A DNA stretch of 62,477 nt from Ruegeria atlantica (GCF_013032455.1 NZ_WQCF01000015.1:1-62477); one strand, 5' to 3'. Shown: positions 1 through 15,683, numbered from the stretch's first letter. The notes: generated by a model from the sequence alone, not told the origin. Made by a program: numbers and translations.

Positions 1-130
1 GGTCATACGCTTTGAAGTCACCGAAATACTTGGTGATTGCTGCGGTCAGCGTGGTTTTACCGTGGTCAACGTGCCCAATCGTGCCGATGTTGACGTGCGG
101 TTTTGTACGCTCAAACTTTTCCTTTGCCAT
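1..130 (-). CDS. tuf: Elongation factor Tu, N-terminal fragment (cut by window edge)
   Basis: Only the first 43 codons are present; the gene runs off the left edge. The reverse strand from 130 reads [20 protein letters not shown] and continues through the EF-Tu P-loop [10 protein letters not shown] to an ITKYFGD-like segment, which is diagnostic for EF-Tu. EF-Tu is the GTPase that delivers aminoacyl-tRNA to the ribosome. The start follows a purine-rich AAGGAGG-type site at about 136-142. It is the last gene of the str block, 60 bp downstream of fusA, so it is probably cotranscribed with rpsL-rpsG-fusA. Many alphaproteobacteria carry two tuf copies; which copy this is cannot be told here. Confidence 0.97.
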   Translation of the reverse strand, partial: MAKEKFERTKPHVNIGTIGHVDHGKTTLTAAITKYFGDFKAYD

Positions 131-190
131 GATGGCCTCCTTTTTCGGTAATGAAGGGAGCCCCTGACCGGAGCTCCCTCAAATCTTCGC

Positions 191-2308
191 TTATGCGTAT
201 TTCGCCTGGATCTCGTCCGAGATGTTCTGCGGAACCGGATCGTAGTGGTCGAACTGCATGGTGAACTGGGCACGGCCCGACGACATCGAACGCAGAGTGT
301 TGATGTAGCCGAACATGTTCGCCAGCGGAACGAACGCGTCGATCGCGATTGCGTTGCCGCGCGGTTCCTGACCAGACACCTGGCCCCGACGCGAGGTCAG
401 GTCGCCGATGATACCGCCGGTGTATTCTTCCGGGGTGATCACTTCGACCTTCATGATCGGTTCCAGCAGTTTCGCGCCAGCTTTGCGCATGCCTTCACGC
501 ATACACATCCGCGATGCGATTTCGAACGCCAGAACGCTCGAGTCAACGTCGTGGAACTTACCGTCCAGCAGGGCAACCTTGAAGTCGATCACAGGGAAGC
601 CAGCCAGCGGGCCGCTATCCATGACCGAGTTGATGCCTTTTTCAACACCCGGGATGTATTCCTTCGGCACGGCACCACCAACGATGCGGCTTTCGAACGA
701 ATAGCCTTCGCCTGCTTCGGTCGGCTGGATCTCCAGCTTGACTTCCGCGAACTGACCCGAACCACCCGACTGTTTCTTGTGGGTGTAGGTGTGCTCGACC
801 GGCATCGAGATGGTTTCGCGATAGGCCACCTGCGGTGCACCGATGTTCGCTTCAACTTTGAACTCACGCTTCAGACGGTCAACCAGGATGTCCAGGTGAA
901 GTTCGCCCATGCCCTTCATGATGGTCTGACCGGATTCCAGATCAGTTTCCACACGGAAGGACGGGTCTTCAGCGGCCAGACGGGCCAGACCCTGAGACAT
1001 CTTCTCTTGGTCGCCCTTGGTTTTGGGCTCAACCGCAATCTCGATCACCGGATCGGGGAAGGTCATGGTTTCCAGAACCACCGGATCTTTCGCATCACAC
1101 AGAGTATCACCGGTGGTGGTGTCTTTCAGACCCGCCAGCGCGATGATGTCGCCTGCAAACGCTTCTTCGATCTCTTCCCGGTTGTTCGAGTGCATCATCA
1201 TCATACGACCGATGCGCTCTTTCTTACCTTTGGTCGAGTTCAGGATCGAGTCACCCTTGTTCATGGTGCCCGAGTAGATCCGGGTGAAGGTCAGCGAGCC
1301 AACGAAGGGGTCGTTCATGATTTTGAACGCCAGGCCCGAGAAGGCCATGTCGTCGTCTGCACGACGGGCGATGTCACGAACTTCTTCCTCGTCGCCGGGT
1401 TTGAAGCCCATGTAATCGACAACGTCCAGCGGGCTGGGCAGATAGTCGATCACAGCGTTGAGCAGCGGCTGAACACCTTTGTTCTTGAAGGCCGAACCAC
1501 CCAGAACCGGAACGAACGCGATTTCCAGCGTACCTTTGCGCAGCAGGGCGCGCAGGGTCGGAACGTCGGGCTCATTGCCTTCCAGGTATTCCATCATCGC
1601 GTCGTCGTCCATTTCGACGGCCGCTTCGATCATCTTGCCGCGCCATTCGTCAGCCATGTCCTTCAGGCTGTCGCGGATCGGAGCTTTGATCCAGCTTGCG
1701 CCCAGATCTTCGCCCTGCCACAGCCACTCTTCCATGGTGACCAGGTCGATCAGGCCTTCCAGCTCGGTTTCTGCGCCGATTGGAATACCAACCGGAACAG
1801 CGCGTGCGCCGGTGCGGTCTTCGATCATGTTGACGCAGTTGAAGAAGTCAGCGCCGATCTTGTCCATCTTGTTGACGAAAACCATACGCGGAACCTTGTA
1901 GCGGTCAGCCTGACGCCATACGGTTTCGGTCTGGGGCTCAACACCGGCGTTTGCGTCCAGAACGCAGACGGCACCGTCGAGAACCGCCAGCGAGCGTTCG
2001 ACTTCGATGGTGAAGTCAACGTGGCCGGGGGTGTCGATGATGTTCAGGCGGTGCTTGGGGGTATCGGCGGTCTGACCGTCCTCGGTGCGCTCCCAGAAGG
2101 TGGTGGTCGCAGCCGAAGTGATGGTGATGCCGCGTTCCTGCTCCTGCTCCATCCAGTCCATGGTGGCTGCACCATCGTGCACCTCACCGATGTTGTGGGA
2201 TTTACCAGTGTAATACAGGATACGCTCCGAGCAGGTGGTCTTACCTGCGTCGATGTGCGCCATGATACCGAAGTTACGGTACAGTTCGAGCGGATATTCG
2301 CGTGCCAT
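191..2308 (-). CDS. fusA: Elongation factor G
   Basis: This 705-residue protein has the normal EF-G length. It starts [20 protein letters not shown] and carries all G motifs: P-loop [17 protein letters not shown], and NKMDKIG. Domains II to V follow, including the YRETI / HKKQSGG region of domain IV and a C-terminal EF-G_C fold. EF-G catalyses ribosomal translocation with GTP hydrolysis and helps recycle ribosomes. The gene lies 18 bp downstream of rpsG and 60 bp upstream of tuf, the standard str order. The first ATG is used, since the N terminus matches the family without extension. A second, divergent EF-G-like gene is at 38151-40079; this one is clearly the canonical copy. Confidence 0.98.
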   Translation of the reverse strand: MAREYPLELYRNFGIMAHIDAGKTTCSERILYYTGKSHNIGEVHDGAATMDWMEQEQERGITITSAATTTFWERTEDGQTADTPKHRLNIIDTPGHVDFTIEVERSLAVLDGAVCVLDANAGVEPQTETVWRQADRYKVPRMVFVNKMDKIGADFFNCVNMIEDRTGARAVPVGIPIGAETELEGLIDLVTMEEWLWQGEDLGASWIKAPIRDSLKDMADEWRGKMIEAAVEMDDDAMMEYLEGNEPDVPTLRALLRKGTLEIAFVPVLGGSAFKNKGVQPLLNAVIDYLPSPLDVVDYMGFKPGDEEEVRDIARRADDDMAFSGLAFKIMNDPFVGSLTFTRIYSGTMNKGDSILNSTKGKKERIGRMMMMHSNNREEIEEAFAGDIIALAGLKDTTTGDTLCDAKDPVVLETMTFPDPVIEIAVEPKTKGDQEKMSQGLARLAAEDPSFRVETDLESGQTIMKGMGELHLDILVDRLKREFKVEANIGAPQVAYRETISMPVEHTYTHKKQSGGSGQFAEVKLEIQPTEAGEGYSFESRIVGGAVPKEYIPGVEKGINSVMDSGPLAGFPVIDFKVALLDGKFHDVDSSVLAFEIASRMCMREGMRKAGAKLLEPIMKVEVITPEEYTGGIIGDLTSRRGQVSGQEPRGNAIAIDAFVPLANMFGYINTLRSMSSGRAQFTMQFDHYDPVPQNISDEIQAKYA

Positions 2309-2326
2309 TGGTCTCAGCCTCTCGGA

Positions 2327-2812
<486 letters not shown>

Positions 2813-3184
2813 TTACTTGGGACGCTTCGCGCCGTATTTCGAACGGCGTTGCTTACGGTCTTTGACGCCCTGAGTATCCAGAACACCGCGCAGGATGTGG
2901 TAACGCACACCGGGAAGGTCTTTTACACGGCCGCCACGGATCAGAACAACCGAGTGCTCCTGCAGGTTGTGGCTTTCACCGGGGATGTACGAGATGACCT
3001 CGAACCCGTTGGTCAGGCGCACCTTGGCAACCTTACGCATAGCCGAGTTCGGCTTCTTCGGTGTGGTGGTGTACACGCGGGTGCAGACGCCGCGTTTCTG
3101 CGGGCACTGCTCCAGGTGCATGGACTTCGAGCGTTTTACTTTGGGCTGCCGCGGCTTGCGGATCAGCTGTTGAATAGTTGGCAT
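2813..3184 (-). CDS. rpsL: 30S ribosomal protein S12
   Basis: This is the 123-residue S12, start [13 protein letters not shown]. An in-frame extension of 12 codons upstream is possible but is not conserved in S12, and a GGAAGAAACC-type site precedes the ATG at 3184. The decoding-centre loop TTPKKPNSA is intact, with the wild-type lysine whose replacement gives streptomycin resistance in other bacteria. The second conserved loop, [10 protein letters not shown], is also present. It is the first gene of the str operon; a good promoter lies about 230 bp upstream. Confidence 0.98.
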   Translation of the reverse strand: MPTIQQLIRKPRQPKVKRSKSMHLEQCPQKRGVCTRVYTTTPKKPNSAMRKVAKVRLTNGFEVISYIPGESHNLQEHSVVLIRGGRVKDLPGVRYHILRGVLDTQGVKDRKQRRSKYGAKRPK

Positions 3185-3410
3185 TCCGGTTTCTTCCCCG
3201 TTTTGCAACACACATGACATGCACGCGGTTGCGTGCGGTTAAATTCGCTGCACTCATGCGTCCACAAGCGCAAAACCCGCGAGCGTTCCCATTCCGAGGT
3301 GAACGTCGCGGTTGGTTATCAGAGGGCGCGAACTGCAAAATTGTCCGGGCCTTGACCAGTTCATTACTGGAATCGGTTATGGGGCGGCCCCCGGCACCGA
3401 GATGACGCGC

Positions 3411-3439
3411 GTAATAGGGGGAGTCGGCCCGAGTGTCAA
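3411..3439 (-). promoter_or_regulatory. Predicted sigma-70 promoter of the str operon
   Basis: Reading the minus strand, TTGACA (3439-3434) is followed after exactly 17 bp by TATTAC (3416-3411), a near-consensus housekeeping promoter. Transcription would start near 3404 and leave an untranslated leader of about 220 nt before rpsL. The 394-bp gap between rpsL and the next gene (3185-3578) holds this promoter and leader; no further gene is seen there. Confidence 0.75.
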
Positions 3440-3578
3440 CAGTACACCCGATTGGCACCGAGCAGGCCAGTAAGCATGGACTTATCAGCGCGCAATGGGG
3501 ATTTCCAGAGCGACAGTTGTTGCGGGTCTCAGGCCGCAAGGGCATAGTCCCGTTACCAGTCTGAGCCACGGATGAATC

Positions 3579-4385
3579 ATGCAAGTTATCGGCCTGTGCC
3601 GCTTTTCCTATCCTGCCTATGGTGGCTTTCAGGTAGAGCATGACACGATCGAAGAACGCAGGCAGTACCTCTATAATCCTGCTCGGCTGGAAGAACGCTT
3701 TCGCCTATTCGAAACCACCACCCTGCCCTGCTTCAAGGAGCAGACCGATGAGGATTTTCAGTTTCTCATCGTAACAGGGGAGTGCCTGCCAAAACCTTCC
3801 TTAGACCGGTTGCACGACCTGACGGCCGGCATGAAACAGGTCAGGATCATCGCCCGCGAGCCGATGCGGCAACGCAAGGTGATGAAAGAGGTACTGAACG
3901 CTGCGCGTAACAACCCCGATGCGCCCTGCCTGCAATTCCGTCACGATGACGACGACGCCGTGTCAGTGGATTTCGTTGAGCGCCTTCGCATTGCCGCTGA
4001 CGAGGCCAAGGGGCTAATCGAAAACAACCGGACGGTCACAATTGACTATAACAGCGGCTTTCTCGCGCGTTTCGGTCCTGACGGCATTCTTGCCGCTCAG
4101 AAATACCAGCCGCTTCTGGGGGTGGGGATGGGCATGTATGTGCGCGGCGGTTGTGAGCTGACGATCATGAATTTCGCCCATCACCGGATCGGAAACTTCA
4201 TGCCCGTTGTCAGCTACCCGGATGCTCCGATGTGGGTGCGAACCCTGAACCAGTTCAATGATTCCCCTCATGCCCGCAACAGCAAGGCCGAACTGCTGCC
4301 CCTGACACCTGAACAGGAAGGTGAGTTCATCGCGCGTTTCGCCATCGAGCAGGATGCGGTTCGGAAAATTCACTCGGCCGCGTGA
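3579..4385 (+). CDS. Putative rhamnosyltransferase-family glycosyltransferase
   Basis: The 268-residue soluble protein resembles the putative rhamnosyl transferase family (PF11316) common in roseobacters. The N terminus MQVIGLCRFSYP leads to an ETTTLPCFKEQTDEDFQFL segment, and an acidic stretch RHDDDDAVS near residue 120 could serve as the metal and nucleotide-sugar binding DxD site. The sugar donor and acceptor are unknown; a role in surface polysaccharide synthesis is inference. No signal peptide or membrane helix is seen. The gene stands alone on the plus strand between rpsL and an oppositely oriented transporter, whose 3' end it overlaps by 16 bp. The ribosome site is weak, so the start could shift a few codons. 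Confidence 0.7.
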   Translation: MQVIGLCRFSYPAYGGFQVEHDTIEERRQYLYNPARLEERFRLFETTTLPCFKEQTDEDFQFLIVTGECLPKPSLDRLHDLTAGMKQVRIIAREPMRQRKVMKEVLNAARNNPDAPCLQFRHDDDDAVSVDFVERLRIAADEAKGLIENNRTVTIDYNSGFLARFGPDGILAAQKYQPLLGVGMGMYVRGGCELTIMNFAHHRIGNFMPVVSYPDAPMWVRTLNQFNDSPHARNSKAELLPLTPEQEGEFIARFAIEQDAVRKIHSAA

Positions 4386-5239
4386 TTGACACGTTCGCGG
4401 AATAAAGTGAACAAGCCCGCCCCGACAACCAAAGCTGCTCCGATCATCGTAATCGTGTCGGGCCAGTCCCCAAACATGACCCAGCCCAGACCTAACGCCC
4501 AGATCAGGCTGGAATAGCGGAACGGGGCAATGAACCCGACGTCACCAGCCCGCATGACCATCACACTGAACAAATAGCCCGCCAGCACGAAAATCGCCGC
4601 AGACGCCACCATCAGCCCCGCATCTTGCGGGATCGGAGTCCATCCGGTGAGCAATGTTGCAACGCTTGCCGCCAATGTGATTGACAACGAAGTTGCCAAA
4701 GTCACGGTCAGAGACGGCACCCGGTGAGACATGCGCCGGGTTATCAAGTCGCGGGCCGTGACCGATGCGACGGCGATCAGAGCATAGATTGAGTAAACAC
4801 TGAACCCATCCGGTCCGGGACGTACGATCAACAACATCCCAGCGAACCCCATGAAGATGGCCATAACCCTGCGCCATCCAATGTGTTCGCCAAAAAACAG
4901 GACCGCACCCAAAGTCACGGTTAACGGCAGGGCCTGCAGAACCGCAGTTACATTGGCCAATGGCATGTGCAGCAGCGCTGTCAGAAAAAAGAAGGTGGCA
5001 GACAGTTCCGTCAGGCAACGCAAAACCACAAGCCATTTATCCTGACGCGGGAAGTTCAAATGCAATGCACCCAGATGACGCGCAAGCAGATACACCAGAA
5101 CCGTGGCCAGCACCCCGCGCATGGCCACCATCTGGAACAGCGGCAAATCCGCCCCAGCGGCCTTGATCAACGCATCATTTATCGTAAAGGCGGCCATGCT
5201 GCCCATCATCAGCAGCGCGCCTTTCACATTCGGGGTCAT
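4370..5239 (-). CDS. EamA/DMT-family membrane transporter
   Basis: The protein (289 residues from the ATG at 5239; a GTG six codons upstream is an alternative) has about ten hydrophobic helices in two EamA repeats. Examples are GALLMMGSMAAFTINDALIK at the N terminus and LMVASAAIFVLAGYLFSVMV in the second half. The repeat ends near MAIFMGFAGMLLIVRPG match the drug/metabolite transporter superfamily. Members export amino acids, nucleotides or other small metabolites; the substrate cannot be read from sequence. It is convergent with the glycosyltransferase gene, overlapping by 16 bp. Confidence 0.85.
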   Translation of the reverse strand: MTPNVKGALLMMGSMAAFTINDALIKAAGADLPLFQMVAMRGVLATVLVYLLARHLGALHLNFPRQDKWLVVLRCLTELSATFFFLTALLHMPLANVTAVLQALPLTVTLGAVLFFGEHIGWRRVMAIFMGFAGMLLIVRPGPDGFSVYSIYALIAVASVTARDLITRRMSHRVPSLTVTLATSLSITLAASVATLLTGWTPIPQDAGLMVASAAIFVLAGYLFSVMVMRAGDVGFIAPFRYSSLIWALGLGWVMFGDWPDTITMIGAALVVGAGLFTLFRERVNHAAE

Positions 5240-5327
5240 TCTGCGTGAGCTCCACACGGGGTAATGCGCGGTATTGGCCAGGGTCCGAAAGGGGAAGTCA
5301 ATATGGCAAAGCTGGAGCCAAACCCGG

Positions 5328-5810
5328 TCAGCTCAGTTTGATAACGTTACCGAACACGTACAAGCTGGATGGCTCGGTCAGTTTTTCGACAAATTCCACC
5401 CAATCCTTTCCGTATACCCGTTCAAAGACGTCAGGATATTCCCAAACCAGATTGTGGTAGGTGAAGGTTGTCAGAAGTACACCCGCTGTAACACAACTGG
5501 CAAATTCCTTTTGCCGGTCTTTCAGAAAGAATGAAACGAAAAAGCCCGCACAGCTAGCAAGGCCGATACCAATGATCTCCTGAACACCCAACTGGCCACT
5601 GCCTGGGACACCGACCAAGTGATACTGAATGTAACGGGTCAGGAAGGCCGCAAAAATACCAAGAAAAAAGGCCCCGATAAACGATGCGGGGTATCCTAGC
5701 CGTTGCCAGATACTTTCGACTCTCGGAGGTGGCGCTTTGCTGGCGGTTTCTTTTGCTTTCTTCTCTATACGCTCAATACGATCCTGAAACGAACTCTGCT
5801 CTGTAGCCAT
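5328..5810 (-). CDS. Uncharacterised membrane protein with N-terminal charged helix
   Basis: I do not recognise the family. From the ATG at 5810 the product is 160 residues; a start 12 codons upstream is possible. Residues 1-40 are hydrophilic and probably helical or coiled (SSFQDRIERIEKKAKETASK). Three hydrophobic segments follow, around YPASFIGAFFLGIFAAFL, EIIGIGLASCAGFFVSFFL and FASCVTAGVLLTTFTYHNL, then an acidic tail. The third segment is less hydrophobic and may be a re-entrant or peripheral helix. The gene sits 219 bp beyond the rpoC stop on the same strand, separated from it by a strong terminator, so it is probably a separate unit. Its base composition is somewhat more AT-rich than the flanking RNA polymerase genes. 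Confidence 0.6.
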   Translation of the reverse strand: MATEQSSFQDRIERIEKKAKETASKAPPPRVESIWQRLGYPASFIGAFFLGIFAAFLTRYIQYHLVGVPGSGQLGVQEIIGIGLASCAGFFVSFFLKDRQKEFASCVTAGVLLTTFTYHNLVWEYPDVFERVYGKDWVEFVEKLTEPSSLYVFGNVIKLS

Positions 5811-5973
5811 AGATAAACTCAATACTTTCAAACAATTTTGCCTCAAGTACTATATCGTGAGTTGCATCTACTCAAGGGGTACACACCCCAAAGATGCAAT
5901 AGACCTGTTGCAAACAGCAAAACCCGTGGTGGCTCGGCCGAACCCCCATTTCACGACCAGTCATGCCTGCCGA

Positions 5974-6007
5974 CCAAAAGAAAAGGCCCTGCGAAATCGC
6001 AGGGCCT
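5974..6007 (-). terminator. Intrinsic terminator of the rplJL-rpoBC operon
   Basis: On the minus strand a perfect 10-bp stem (arms 6007-5998 and 5993-5984, AGGCCCTGCG / CGCAGGGCCT) with a 4-nt loop is followed by TTTCTTTT. It lies 23 bp after the rpoC stop codon and clearly ends the operon. Confidence 0.9.
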
Positions 6008-6029
6008 GATCTTAACCATATAGGATCGC

Positions 6030-9000
6030 TTACTCGCGGCTCTCCGGTGTTTCGACCAGAACATCCAACTCGTCACCAACCATGTCGTCATCAATAGTGG
6101 GCGCAGCCAGAGCAGCGGCCGCTTCGGCCTCTTCCCGACGGGCTTCGATCACCACGTTGTCGCGCGACTGAGCTACCCGCTGCACACTCTGGGTGGCTCC
6201 ACCAGTACCGGCAGGGATCAGACGACCGACAATGACGTTCTCTTTCAGGCCAACCAGCTTGTCTTTCTTGCCCTGAACCGAAGCTTCGGTCAGCACACGA
6301 GTGGTTTCCTGGAACGACGCCGCCGAGATGAACGAACGCGTCTGCAGCGAGGCCTTGGTGATCCCCAAGAGGATCGGTTCGCCCTGTGCCGGACGACCAC
6401 CGCGGGCGATGGTCTTCTCGTTGGCCGCGTCGAACTCCTGCTTGTCGACATGCTCGCCTTTCAGCAGGGTGGTGTCGCCTGAATCCAGGATCTCCCACTT
6501 CTGCAGCATCTGGCGCACGATGACCTCGATGTGCTTGTCGTTGATCTTCACGCCCTGCAAGCGGTAGACGTCCTGCACCTCGTCGATCATGTAATCCGCC
6601 AGCGCTTCGACACCCATGATAGACAGGATGTCATGCGGAGCCGGGTTACCGTCCATCAGGTATTCACCCTTCTGGATGAAGTCCCCTTCGGCGACCGGGA
6701 TGTGCTTGCCCTTGGGTACCATGTATTCGATGGTCTCCATGGACTCGTCGGCCGGTTCGATGCTGATGCGGCGCTTGTTCTTGTAGTCGCGTCCAAAGCG
6801 CACGTAACCATCGGCTTCTGCAATGATCGCATGATCTTTCGGACGACGCGCTTCGAACAGTTCGGCCACACGCGGCAGACCACCGGTGATATCCTTGGTC
6901 TTGGCGCCTTCACGCGGGATACGCGCAACAACGTCACCGGCTTCGATGGTCTGACCATCTTCAACCGACAGGATTGCATCCACCGACATCGGATAGTGAA
7001 CCGGGTTGCCCGCATCGTTGCGGACCGGCTCGCCATCTTCGCCGACCAGAATGATCTCAGGCTTCAGGTCGCTGCCTTTAGGGGCGGCGCGCCAGTCGAT
7101 CACGATCTTCTGGGTCATACCGGTTGCTTCATCGGTCTCGTCGCGGACAGCAAGGCCCGAAACCAGGTCGACATATTTCGCAGTACCAGCTTTCTCAGCG
7201 ATGATCGGCAGGGTGTATGGATCCCATTCGAACAGCTTGTCGCCACGGGCCACTTTGGTGCCGTCCTTGACGAACAGCTTGGAGCCGTAGCCCAGCTTGT
7301 GGCTGGCACGCTCTTCGCCGTGTTCGTCGCTGATCACCAGCTTCATGTTCCGGCCCATAACGAGGCTTTCGCCTGCGGCATTGACCAGAATCTGCGGGTT
7401 CTCGAAGGAAACAACACCTTCCTGGCTGGCTTCCTGGAACGACTGTTGACCACCTTGCGCAACACCACCGATGTGGAAAGTCCGCATCGTCAGCTGCGTA
7501 CCGGGTTCACCGATGGACTGGGCGGCGATGATACCGACAGCTTCACCCGTGTTCACCATGGTGCCGCGTGCGAGGTCACGACCGTAGCAGGTTGCACAGA
7601 CGCCTTCCTCGGACTCGCAGGTCAGAGGCGAGCGGATGCGCATCGAAGCAACACCGGCTTCATCGATGGTATCGGCCATACGTTCGTCGATCAGTTGACC
7701 AGCGGCCACGATCACCTCATCCGTGCCCGGACGCAGAACATCGTCGGCAGCCACACGGCCCAGCACGCGTTCAGCCAGCGAAGCAACCACTTCACCATCG
7801 TTCACGGCGGCTTCTGCAGTGATCGCACGCTCAGTACCACAGTCGATCTCACGAACGATACAGTCTTGTGCCACGTCAACCAGACGACGGGTCAGGTAAC
7901 CCGAGTTCGCCGTCTTCAGAGCGGTATCCGACAGACCCTTACGGGCACCGTGGGTCGAGTTGAAGTACTCGAGAACGGTCAGACCTTCTTTAAAGTTCGA
8001 GATGATCGGCGTTTCGATGATGTCACCGTTCGGCTTGGCCATCAGGCCGCGCATTCCGCCCAGCTGTTTCATCTGAGTGACCGAGCCACGCGCACCCGAG
8101 TGGGCCATCATGTAGACCGAGTTCGGCTCTTGATCCGACCCGTCTTCGGCCTTGGCAACGTCCGAGATGGTGCTCATCATCGCCTCGGTGACGCGGTCGT
8201 TACACTTCGACCAGGCATCGACAACTTTGTTGTACTTTTCGCCCTGAGTGATCAGGCCGTCCATGTACTGTTGTTCAAAGTCTTTCACCTGACCACGGGT
8301 GTCATCAACGATGCCCCACTTGTCGTTCGGAATGACCATGTCGTCCTTACCGAACGAGATGCCCGCCTTGAACGCTTCTTTGAAGCCCATCGACATGATC
8401 TGGTCACAGAAGATAACCGACTCTTTCTGACCGCAGTAACGGTAGACGGTGTCGATCACCTGCTGCACTTCTTTCTTCCGCAGCAGACGGTTTACCAGCT
8501 CGAATGGCGCCTTGTTGTTCATCGGCAGCAACGCACCCAGACGCAGACGTCCCGGAGTGGTCTCGAAACGCTTCTGAACTTCGTTGCCTTCGTCGTCGAT
8601 CTGCGTGATCCGCGCGGTGATTTTCGAGTGCAGATGCACCTCACCGGCGTCCAGCGCGTGCTGAACTTCTTCGATCGAGCCAAAGACCTTGCCTTCGCCC
8701 GGCATGCCCTCGCGTTCCAGGGTCACATAGTACAGACCCAGGATCATATCCTGCGACGGAACAATGATCGGCGCACCGTTTGCGGGCGACAGAACGTTGT
8801 TCGTCGACATCATCAGAACACGCGCTTCCAGCTGTGCCTCAAGGCTCAGCGGGACGTGAACCGCCATCTGGTCCCCGTCGAAGTCGGCGTTAAAGGCCGA
8901 ACAGACCAGCGGGTGCAGCTGGATCGCTTTGCCTTCGATCAACACCGGTTCGAACGCCTGAATGCCAAGGCGGTGCAGCGTCGGCGCACGGTTCAGCATG

Positions 9001-10271
9001 ACAGGGTGTTCGCGGATCACCTCGTCGAGGATATCCCACACTTCGGGACGCTCTTTCTCGACCAGTTTCTTCGCCTGTTTCACGGTCGAAGACAGACCCT
9101 TGGCTTCAAGGCGCGAATAGATGAACGGCTTGAACAGCTCCAGCGCCATCTTCTTGGGCAGACCACACTGGTGCAGCTTGAGTTCCGGCCCGGTCACGAT
9201 GACCGAACGGCCCGAGAAGTCGACGCGCTTACCCAGAAGGTTCTGGCGGAAGCGGCCCTGCTTACCTTTCAGCATGTCCGACAGCGATTTCAGCGGACGC
9301 TTGTTGGCACCGGTGATCACGCGGCCACGGCGGCCGTTGTCGAACAGTGCGTCAACGGATTCCTGCAGCATCCGCTTTTCGTTGCGGACGATGATGTCAG
9401 GCGCGCGCAGCTCAATCAGACGCTTCAGACGGTTGTTCCGGTTGATGACGCGGCGATACAGATCGTTCAGATCTGAAGTCGCGAAACGACCACCATCCAG
9501 CGGAACCAGCGGACGCAGTTCCGGCGGAATGACCGGGATCACGGTCATAACCATCCACTCGGGCCGGTTGCCCGACTCGAGGAAGGATTCAACAACCTTC
9601 AGACGCTTGATGATCTTCTTGGGCTTCAGTTCGCCGGTGGCTTCGGCCAGATCAGCGCGCAGCTGCTCGGCTTCGGCTTCCAGATCGATTTGGGCCAGCA
9701 TCTCACGGATGGCTTCGGCACCGATATTCGCTGTGAACGCGTCCATGCCATAGGCATCCTGCGCGTCCATGTACTCTTCTTCGGTCAGCATCTGGCCGTA
9801 GGTCAGGTCGGTCAGACCGGGCTCGATGACAACATAGTTTTCAAAGTACAGAACGCGTTCCAGATCGCGCAGCGTCATGTCCAGCATCAGACCGATGCGG
9901 GACGGCAGCGATTTCAGGAACCAGATATGTGCAACGGGCGCGGCCAGTTCGATGTGGCCCATACGCTCGCGGCGGACTTTCTGCAGGGTGACTTCCACAC
10001 CGCATTTCTCGCAGACAACGCCGCGATACTTCATCCGCTTATATTTGCCGCACAGACATTCGTAATCTTTTATCGGGCCAAAGATACGTGCGCAGAACAG
10101 ACCGTCACGCTCGGGCTTGAACGTCCGGTAGTTGATGGTTTCGGGTTTCTTGATCTCACCATAGGACCAAGACAGGATCCGTTCAGGGCTGGCCAGCGAA
10201 ACCTTGATCTCGTCAAAGACTTTCGGCGGTGTCAGCGGGTTGAACGGGTTGTTGGTGATTTCCTGGTTCAT
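6030..10271 (-). CDS. rpoC: DNA-directed RNA polymerase subunit beta'
   Basis: The 1413-residue product has the length expected for alphaproteobacterial beta'. The N-terminal zinc ribbon is seen as [20 protein letters not shown], the catalytic magnesium site as [12 protein letters not shown], and the bridge-helix/trigger-loop region near [18 protein letters not shown] second Cys cluster ([16 protein letters not shown]) forms the C-terminal zinc site. It forms the clamp and half of the active site of the core enzyme. It lies 52 bp downstream of rpoB in the usual order and ends at a strong terminator. Confidence 0.99.
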   Translation of the reverse strand: MNQEITNNPFNPLTPPKVFDEIKVSLASPERILSWSYGEIKKPETINYRTFKPERDGLFCARIFGPIKDYECLCGKYKRMKYRGVVCEKCGVEVTLQKVRRERMGHIELAAPVAHIWFLKSLPSRIGLMLDMTLRDLERVLYFENYVVIEPGLTDLTYGQMLTEEEYMDAQDAYGMDAFTANIGAEAIREMLAQIDLEAEAEQLRADLAEATGELKPKKIIKRLKVVESFLESGNRPEWMVMTVIPVIPPELRPLVPLDGGRFATSDLNDLYRRVINRNNRLKRLIELRAPDIIVRNEKRMLQESVDALFDNGRRGRVITGANKRPLKSLSDMLKGKQGRFRQNLLGKRVDFSGRSVIVTGPELKLHQCGLPKKMALELFKPFIYSRLEAKGLSSTVKQAKKLVEKERPEVWDILDEVIREHPVMLNRAPTLHRLGIQAFEPVLIEGKAIQLHPLVCSAFNADFDGDQMAVHVPLSLEAQLEARVLMMSTNNVLSPANGAPIIVPSQDMILGLYYVTLEREGMPGEGKVFGSIEEVQHALDAGEVHLHSKITARITQIDDEGNEVQKRFETTPGRLRLGALLPMNNKAPFELVNRLLRKKEVQQVIDTVYRYCGQKESVIFCDQIMSMGFKEAFKAGISFGKDDMVIPNDKWGIVDDTRGQVKDFEQQYMDGLITQGEKYNKVVDAWSKCNDRVTEAMMSTISDVAKAEDGSDQEPNSVYMMAHSGARGSVTQMKQLGGMRGLMAKPNGDIIETPIISNFKEGLTVLEYFNSTHGARKGLSDTALKTANSGYLTRRLVDVAQDCIVREIDCGTERAITAEAAVNDGEVVASLAERVLGRVAADDVLRPGTDEVIVAAGQLIDERMADTIDEAGVASMRIRSPLTCESEEGVCATCYGRDLARGTMVNTGEAVGIIAAQSIGEPGTQLTMRTFHIGGVAQGGQQSFQEASQEGVVSFENPQILVNAAGESLVMGRNMKLVISDEHGEERASHKLGYGSKLFVKDGTKVARGDKLFEWDPYTLPIIAEKAGTAKYVDLVSGLAVRDETDEATGMTQKIVIDWRAAPKGSDLKPEIILVGEDGEPVRNDAGNPVHYPMSVDAILSVEDGQTIEAGDVVARIPREGAKTKDITGGLPRVAELFEARRPKDHAIIAEADGYVRFGRDYKNKRRISIEPADESMETIEYMVPKGKHIPVAEGDFIQKGEYLMDGNPAPHDILSIMGVEALADYMIDEVQDVYRLQGVKINDKHIEVIVRQMLQKWEILDSGDTTLLKGEHVDKQEFDAANEKTIARGGRPAQGEPILLGITKASLQTRSFISAASFQETTRVLTEASVQGKKDKLVGLKENVIVGRLIPAGTGGATQSVQRVAQSRDNVVIEARREEAEAAAALAAPTIDDDMVGDELDVLVETPESRE

Positions 10272-10323
10272 TTTGATACCTCAAATTTTGCGGAAGGGGG
10301 GACGGGAGGAAGGGCCGAGGCCC

Positions 10324-14460
<4,137 letters not shown>

Positions 14461-14641
14461 GTCAGATGTCACCTTTCGATGTTCTCAGCGGGCAAAGACA
14501 CCGTCGGGCCCCGGCGCCTTGCACATTCGAGACGACACGTCCGGATCAATTCATGGCCACCGTCCCGAAGGCAGCCTCCCGATCCAAGAACCGCGTCTTA
14601 GAAAACACCCCAATCCATGAGGCCCTTTCTAAGACAGGTTC

Positions 14642-14699
14642 GGCTGGACCCGGATTTCTCCGGACCCAGCCAAATTTTTCGGCGCATCAGCGATGCACC
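14642..14699 (-). promoter_or_regulatory. Twin hairpins between rplL and rpoB (candidate attenuator)
   Basis: In the transcript leaving rplL two stem-loops occur in series. The first (14699-14692 with 14688-14681) has 8 bp with one G-U pair and a 3-nt loop. The second (14671-14660 with 14653-14642, GGCTGGGTCCGG / CCGGGTCCAGCC) has 12 bp including two G-U pairs and a 6-nt loop. No uridine run follows on the minus strand. Partial termination or RNase processing between ribosomal protein and polymerase genes is known in enterobacteria; a like role here is inference. Confidence 0.6.
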
Positions 14700-14710
14700 A
14701 GAGACTAAGC

Positions 14711-15085
14711 TTAGGCCAGCTCGACTTCGGCGCCAGCTGCTTCCAGCTTGGCTTTGACGTCTTCTGCTTCTGCTTTGTCCACGCCTTCTTTGATCTTGCC
14801 GCCGGCTTCGACCAGTTCCTTGGCTTCTTTCAGGCCCAGGCCGGTGATGCCGCGAACTTCTTTGATGACGTTGATTTTCGATGCGCCGGCGTTCTTCAGA
14901 ACGACGTCGAATTCGGTTTTTTCTTCCTCAGCCGCACCGCCGGCGTCGCCACCAGCAGCCATGACAACTGCGCCGCCTGCTGCGGGCTCGATGCCGTACT
15001 CGTCTTTGAGGATGGTTTTCAGTTCTTGTGCTTCCAGCAGGGTCAGACCCACGATGCTTTCTGCGAGTGCTTTCAGATCAGCCAT
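14711..15085 (-). CDS. rplL: 50S ribosomal protein L7/L12
   Basis: This is a 124-residue acidic, alanine-rich protein starting [20 protein letters not shown]. It has the flexible hinge rich in Ala and Gly ([18 protein letters not shown]) and the C-terminal domain [21 protein letters not shown]7/L12 forms the multimeric stalk that recruits and activates translational GTPases such as EF-G and EF-Tu. It lies 79 bp downstream of rplJ, whose product anchors it, in the invariant rplJ-rplL pair. Confidence 0.98.
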   Translation of the reverse strand: MADLKALAESIVGLTLLEAQELKTILKDEYGIEPAAGGAVVMAAGGDAGGAAEEEKTEFDVVLKNAGASKINVIKEVRGITGLGLKEAKELVEAGGKIKEGVDKAEAEDVKAKLEAAGAEVELA

Positions 15086-15164
15086 TTTATCAGCTCTTTC
15101 CGTTTACAGTGTGTGTTCCAACGTCAGGGGTATTCCCCTACGCAGATCATTCAGTGCCAACCGC

Positions 15165-15683
15165 TTACGCAGCTTCCGCCTTCTCTTCGATGGTGGAAAG
15201 GATGCTTGCGATGTTGCTTGCAGGTGCGCCAATCGCGCCAGCGATGTTCGAAGCAGGTGCGCCAATGCAGCCCACGATCGAAGCAATAAGCTCCTCGCGA
15301 GACGGCATTTTCGAAACTGTTTCGACGCCTTTGCGGTCCAGAGCGTTCTCACCCATTGCACCACCAAGAATTTCAAAATTCTTGTTATCCTTGGCGAAGT
15401 CCTCGGCCACTTTGGCTGCTGCCACGGGGTCCTCGGAATAGGTCAGAACGGTCATCCCTGTCAGCAGGTCGGCCATGCTTTCACACGGCTTACCCTCAAG
15501 GGCGATTTTGGCGAGCCTGTTCTTGGCAACACGCACGGAACCGCCCGCGTCACGAGCACGTGCGCGAAGGTCCTGCATCTCGGCAACTGTCAGACCGGCG
15601 TAGTGTGCAACCACTACGACGCCAGAGCTTTCGAAGATTTGGCCGAGTTCCTCGACCACTTTCTCTTTCTGGGCTCTATCCAC
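15165..15683 (-). CDS. rplJ: 50S ribosomal protein L10
   Basis: The start chosen is GTG at 15683, giving 172 residues beginning (M)[24 protein letters not shown] four codons upstream is less likely, because the sequence over it (GGAGAG, 15693-15688) makes a good ribosome site for the GTG. The L10 RNA-binding fold is intact ([19 protein letters not shown]). The C-terminal stalk helix ends in a near-repeat, [10 protein letters not shown] then [11 protein letters not shown]10 anchors L7/L12 dimers and in other bacteria represses its own operon by binding the leader RNA. Confidence 0.97.
   Translation of the reverse strand: MDRAQKEKVVEELGQIFESSGVVVVAHYAGLTVAEMQDLRARARDAGGSVRVAKNRLAKIALEGKPCESMADLLTGMTVLTYSEDPVAAAKVAEDFAKDNKNFEILGGAMGENALDRKGVETVSKMPSREELIASIVGCIGAPASNIAGAIGAPASNIASILSTIEEKAEAA

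Noticed and set aside
6531..9476. A 981-codon plus-strand open frame across rpoC (and similar frames across rpoB)
   Set aside because: These are antisense shadows of rpoC and rpoB codons; composition is His/Arg/Gln-rich and no domain or ribosome site supports coding.
15205..15270. Possible short tandem DNA repeat or CRISPR-like unit in rplJ
   Set aside because: Only two imperfect copies within a coding frame that encodes a stalk-helix repeat; no spacers or cas genes.
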